Assembly: GCA_910579035.1 (NCBI GenBank)
Contig: CAJTSR010000021.1
Coordinates: forward strand, 1 to 53,612
Length of the DNA stretch: 53,612 nucleotides
Source of the DNA: an uncultured Muribaculaceae bacterium
GTDB lineage: Bacteria > Bacteroidota > Bacteroidia > Bacteroidales > Muribaculaceae
Direction: 5' to 3'
Both the position numbers and the translations under genes were made by a program. Below are positions 51,004 to 53,612 of the stretch, piece after piece. Position 1 is the first letter of the stretch. Every line of letters starts with the position of its first letter. Under the pieces are notes generated by a model. It worked only from the letters and a program-made list of their open reading frames with translations, was not told where the DNA came from and did not search any database.

Positions 51004-52482
51004 GTGGGAAACGACAAAGGCAGCAAGCTATACTTGTTCTCGATAGTGGCAGTGGCCGTACTCGGCGGACTGCTCTTCGGGTATGACACAGCGGTGATTT
51101 CCGGTGCGGAAAAAGGCCTGCAGGCCTTTTTCCTCGGCGCCACCGACTTCGTGTACACCGATGCCATACACGGCATCACGTCGAGCAGCGCCCTGCTCGG
51201 CTGTATTCTCGGAAGCGCCTTGTCGGGTTGGTTCGCCGCCCGTCTGGGCCGCAAGCCTACCCTTATCTGCGCCGGAGTGCTGTTCCTTGTGTCGGCTCTT
51301 GGTTCGTATTATCCTGAATTTTTCTTCTTCGCCTATGGCAAGCCGTCGCTCGATCTGCTGGTGGCATTCAATGTCTATCGCATCATCGGTGGTGTGGGCG
51401 TCGGCCTTGCCTCGGCGATATGCCCCATGTACATAGCCGAGGTGGCACCGAGCAACCTTCGCGGCACGCTCGTGTCGTGGAACCAGTTCGCCATCATTTT
51501 CGGCCAGCTCGTGGTGTACTTCGTCAACTTCCTTATTCTCGGCGAGCATACCAATCCCGTAATCGAGAAAATAGGCGAAACGCTCTATGCCGTCCACCCC
51601 TCGTCCGACCCATGGACCATCTCCACGGGATGGCGCTACATGTTCGGTAGCGAGGCCTACGTGGCCGCCGTGTTCACGATCCTCGTATGCTTCGTGCCTG
51701 AGTCGCCGCGATATCTCGCACTGAACGGCAACGACTCCCGCGCCTTGGCAATCTTGTCGCGCATAAACGGAAAGAAAGCCGCCGACGCGATACTGCGCCA
51801 GATCAAAGAAACCGTGACAGTAAAATCAGAACGCCTGTTCTCTTTCGGAATCATGGTTATCTTCGTGGGAGTGATGCTGTCGGTATTCCAGCAGGCTGTC
51901 GGAATCAACGCCGTGCTCTACTATGCTCCCCGCATATTCGACTCAATGGGAATGGGCAACCCGATGGTGCAGACCGTGATAATGGGTATTGTCAACATCG
52001 TTTTCACCCTTGTTGCCGTATTCACCGTTGAAAAGCTTGGCCGCAAGCCTCTGCTTATCTGGGGTTCTATCGGCATGGCTATCGGAGCGCTCGGCGTGGC
52101 TCTTTCCAACATTGTGGAAGTCAACCCGCTTGTGCCGGTGGTATGTATCATGGTATATTCGGCCTCGTTTATGTTCTCCTGGGGCCCGATATGCTGGGTA
52201 CTTATCTCCGAGATATTCCCCAACACTATCCGAAGCGCCGCTGTGGCCATCGCCGTGGCTTTCCAGTGGATATTCAACTTCATTGTTTCGAGCACCTTCG
52301 TGCCGATGTACAATATGAGCCTCGGCTCGATGGGCGATAAGTTCGGCCATATGTTCGCATACGCGCTCTACGGCCTTATCTGCATCGTGGCCGCATGGTT
52401 CGTATACCGCCTCGTACCCGAAACAAAAGGAAAGACCCTTGAAGACATGACAGCGCTCTGGCGCAAAAAAAGCTCAAAATAA
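51004..52482 (+). CDS. xylE: XylE-type sugar:proton symporter (MFS)
   Basis: A 492-residue member of the sugar porter family with 12 predicted helices. Family marks are GYDTAVISGAE, the loop-2 motif RLGRKPTL, PESPRYLALNG at the central loop, QQAVGINAVLYYAP in helix 7 for sugar contact, and PETKGKTLEDM near the C-terminus. D-xylose is the likely substrate from the operon; a broader pentose or hexose range is possible. The start is GTG at 51004, 6 bp after the xylA stop, with no ATG in reach. Confidence 0.92.
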   Translation: MGNDKGSKLYLFSIVAVAVLGGLLFGYDTAVISGAEKGLQAFFLGATDFVYTDAIHGITSSSALLGCILGSALSGWFAARLGRKPTLICAGVLFLVSALGSYYPEFFFFAYGKPSLDLLVAFNVYRIIGGVGVGLASAICPMYIAEVAPSNLRGTLVSWNQFAIIFGQLVVYFVNFLILGEHTNPVIEKIGETLYAVHPSSDPWTISTGWRYMFGSEAYVAAVFTILVCFVPESPRYLALNGNDSRALAILSRINGKKAADAILRQIKETVTVKSERLFSFGIMVIFVGVMLSVFQQAVGINAVLYYAPRIFDSMGMGNPMVQTVIMGIVNIVFTLVAVFTVEKLGRKPLLIWGSIGMAIGALGVALSNIVEVNPLVPVVCIMVYSASFMFSWGPICWVLISEIFPNTIRSAAVAIAVAFQWIFNFIVSSTFVPMYNMSLGSMGDKFGHMFAYALYGLICIVAAWFVYRLVPETKGKTLEDMTALWRKKSSK

Positions 52483-52505
52483 CACTCACGTTATCCCTTA
52501 ATATC

Positions 52506-52532
52506 AAAAGCCCGGTATTCCCGGGCTTTTGT
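52506..52532 (+). terminator. Terminator of the xylose operon
   Basis: AAAAGCCCGG (52506-52515) pairs with CCGGGCTTTT (52521-52530). The T residues of the stem form the tail. Confidence 0.88.
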
Positions 52533-52545
52533 CATTAATATGGCG

Positions 52546-52578
52546 CTTGGATTATTCCATAGAAATTGTGTATATTTA
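52546..52578 (+). promoter_or_regulatory. Likely promoter of the DUF2271-like lipoprotein gene
   Basis: CTTG (52546-52549), 21 bp, TATATTTA (52571-52578): one mismatch in each box of the TTTG / TAnnTTTG consensus. Confidence 0.45.
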
Positions 52579-52601
52579 CGCATAATTTAGCTGTTACGCA
52601 G

Positions 52602-53330
52602 ATGAATCGACTTATACTTACAATTTTGGCGCTCGGCGTAATTGCGGTCGCGATACTTACTGCCTGCGGGAAAAACGGGCAGAATATGAGTTACGGCATC
52701 GGCGACTACGAGGTAAGCATCGAACCCGGGGAAGCTTGGCACCATACCTTTTACGCCATGGACTTTATACCTATAGAAAACGAGCCGCAAATGGCAATAT
52801 GGCTTGAAGACACCTGCGGCAATTTCCTGAGCACAGTCTATGTGACCGAGCGCTCGGCGACACAGGGGTGGCGTATGGCCGGAGGCGCACGACGCCCCGA
52901 AGCTCTTCCGCTGTGGTCGCACCGACGCGGCATAGCTGCCCCGGACAGCCTCTATATGCCTACGGCCAACGCACCCGAAGCAGCGACGGGAGCCACTCCG
53001 CACGGCAGTTTCACTGCCCGCTTCGCCCGGGGACAGTCACCGGCAATCGTATACGCGGAGATAAACCATTCAGCCGATTTCAACCAATATTACACAGCTG
53101 ACGCGCTGCCCGGCACTCCCTCTTACAGCGGAGGCAAGGAAGGAAGCGGCCAGCCCGCCATAGTATATCGTGCGCCGATATTTGTCGAAGACAGTTCTGA
53201 AATCATAGAGCTGAAACCAATAGGCCATTCAAGCCCGGACGGCTCCGACGGACTGCTTCGCACAAGCCTCGACAGCATAACGTCGGCACTCGACATTGTG
53301 TCAAGAATATCATTGAAGCGCGTAAAATAA
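52602..53330 (+). CDS. DUF2271-like periplasmic lipoprotein
   Basis: A 242-residue protein with a lipoprotein signal ending LTAC (Cys22). The block MAIWLEDTCGNFLSTVYVT, then RRPEALPLWSHRRG and ATGATPHGSF, resembles the DUF2271 pattern (Trp-x-Glu-Asp, then a Pro-Leu-Trp segment, then a Ser/Thr-Gly-Ala-Thr-Pro motif). The last match is close to the SGATP motif seen in flavin-linked periplasmic systems, but no flavin attachment is claimed. The function is unknown. The ATG at 52602 is preferred to the earlier TTG-type start, which overlaps the promoter. An IS element lies just downstream. Confidence 0.6.
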   Translation: MNRLILTILALGVIAVAILTACGKNGQNMSYGIGDYEVSIEPGEAWHHTFYAMDFIPIENEPQMAIWLEDTCGNFLSTVYVTERSATQGWRMAGGARRPEALPLWSHRRGIAAPDSLYMPTANAPEAATGATPHGSFTARFARGQSPAIVYAEINHSADFNQYYTADALPGTPSYSGGKEGSGQPAIVYRAPIFVEDSSEIIELKPIGHSSPDGSDGLLRTSLDSITSALDIVSRISLKRVK

Positions 53331-53346
53331 TTTTAATGATTTTTTC

Positions 53347-53612
53347 AGGGCTGACGCATGAGATTTAACTATCCTTAAAGACTTTGTACAGATATTCAGT
53401 GCTCCACATACATTTTTTGCGTCTTCGTTTAAGGCTGAGTTTATCGTTCTGCTTTTTAAGCATTTCCAATCCATACTTGCGCATCGCTGAAAAATTGACA
53501 GCGCCATTCTTGGCGCGTACGCGGCACATATCTTCCCGAAACGTCACGTCGAGATGCCAGTGCAGTTTGTTCTCGATACCCCAGTGCGCACGAATACGCA
53601 TCGCATAGTAAG
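53347..53612 (-). mobile_element. End of an ISAs1-family insertion sequence, cut by the window edge
   Basis: Contains the C-terminal part of an ISAs1-type transposase (next entry). The probable element end starts near 53347 with CAGGGCTGACGCATGAG, which resembles an ISAs1 terminal inverted repeat. The other end and any target duplication are outside the window, so the exact boundary is unproven. Confidence 0.65.
53365..53612 (-). CDS. ISAs1-family transposase, C-terminal fragment
   Basis: About 82 residues are visible and the frame runs off the right edge. The block AMRIRAHWGIENKLHWHLD, then VTFREDMCRVRAKNGAVNFS, is the conserved C-terminal part of ISAs1 transposases, including the late catalytic Glu in HWGIEN and the final Lys/Arg-rich tail. 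It is not necessarily truncated; the rest lies beyond position 53612. Confidence 0.88.
   Translation of the reverse strand, partial: YYAMRIRAHWGIENKLHWHLDVTFREDMCRVRAKNGAVNFSAMRKYGLEMLKKQNDKLSLKRRRKKCMWSTEYLYKVFKDS

Noticed and set aside
1..53612. tRNA or rRNA genes, CRISPR arrays, prophage modules
   Set aside because: No cloverleaf-type segments, no rRNA-like stretches, no spaced direct repeats and no phage structural genes were seen on reading both strands.

Overview
The window reads as chromosomal DNA of a gut Bacteroidales bacterium. A Muribaculaceae-like genome is my best guess, but that is inference. Supporting signs are a SusC/SusD pair with a one-protein hybrid two-component regulator, a TamL-type outer-membrane lipoprotein, a Wzi-family barrel, LES-like lipoproteins, no clear Shine-Dalgarno sites, and repeated matches to the Bacteroidetes housekeeping promoter (TTTG, about 20 bp, TAnnTTTG). 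Four promoters match it exactly with 20-bp spacing (before pgi, before a small-RNA candidate, before a sensor kinase, before a LytS-type kinase). No tRNA, rRNA or CRISPR array was seen.

Layout. 1-3.77 kb: a very GC-rich RHS/YD-repeat surface protein on the minus strand, running off the left edge. 4.0-7.2 kb: pgi-murI-dtd-crp-like operon. 7.2-7.9 kb: a gap with no convincing protein gene, holding a 3' region with a terminator and then a free-standing, highly structured RNA candidate of about 250 nt. 7.9-12.4 kb: sensor kinase plus TamL. 12.4-15.0 kb: convergent trkH-trkA potassium uptake pair. 15.2-18.5 kb: a large GH43-GH35-F5/8C fusion enzyme. 18.6-21.0 kb: three minus-strand envelope genes (small beta-barrel, lipocalin-like lipoprotein, Wzi). 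21.1-36.1 kb: a polysaccharide utilization locus made of a divergent hybrid two-component regulator, then a SusE-like surface lipoprotein, SusC, SusD, GH30 lipoprotein and GH2. 36.2-42.8 kb: lplA and a complete glycine cleavage operon (gcvT, gcvH, gcvPA, gcvPB, lpdA). 43.0-48.0 kb: an AT-richer orphan PD-(D/E)XK nuclease, a LytTR/LytS pair and a Porin_10-like porin. 48.2-52.5 kb: xylose operon xylB-xylA-xylE. 52.6 kb to the end: a DUF2271-like lipoprotein and the end of an ISAs1-family insertion sequence.

How the parts work together. The PUL enzymes (GH30, GH2, and the nearby GH43-GH35 fusion) together suggest attack on beta-galactan, such as the side chains of plant type II arabinogalactan. 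The target is inferred from families only. The regulator would sense an oligosaccharide with its periplasmic beta-propeller and drive the divergent susC/D promoter, which has a good -7 box but no -33 box, as expected for an activator-dependent promoter. The glycine cleavage operon brings its own lipoate ligase and dihydrolipoyl dehydrogenase, so it could make and recycle its lipoylated H protein independently.

The points most worth a second look are the structured RNA at 7603-7852; the 22-bp tandem repeat plus 17-bp palindrome inside the coding region of the hybrid regulator; the 51-bp in-frame duplication in SusC; the GH43-GH35 fusion; the split glycine decarboxylase; the frame conflict at the start of the RHS gene; and the orphan nuclease.
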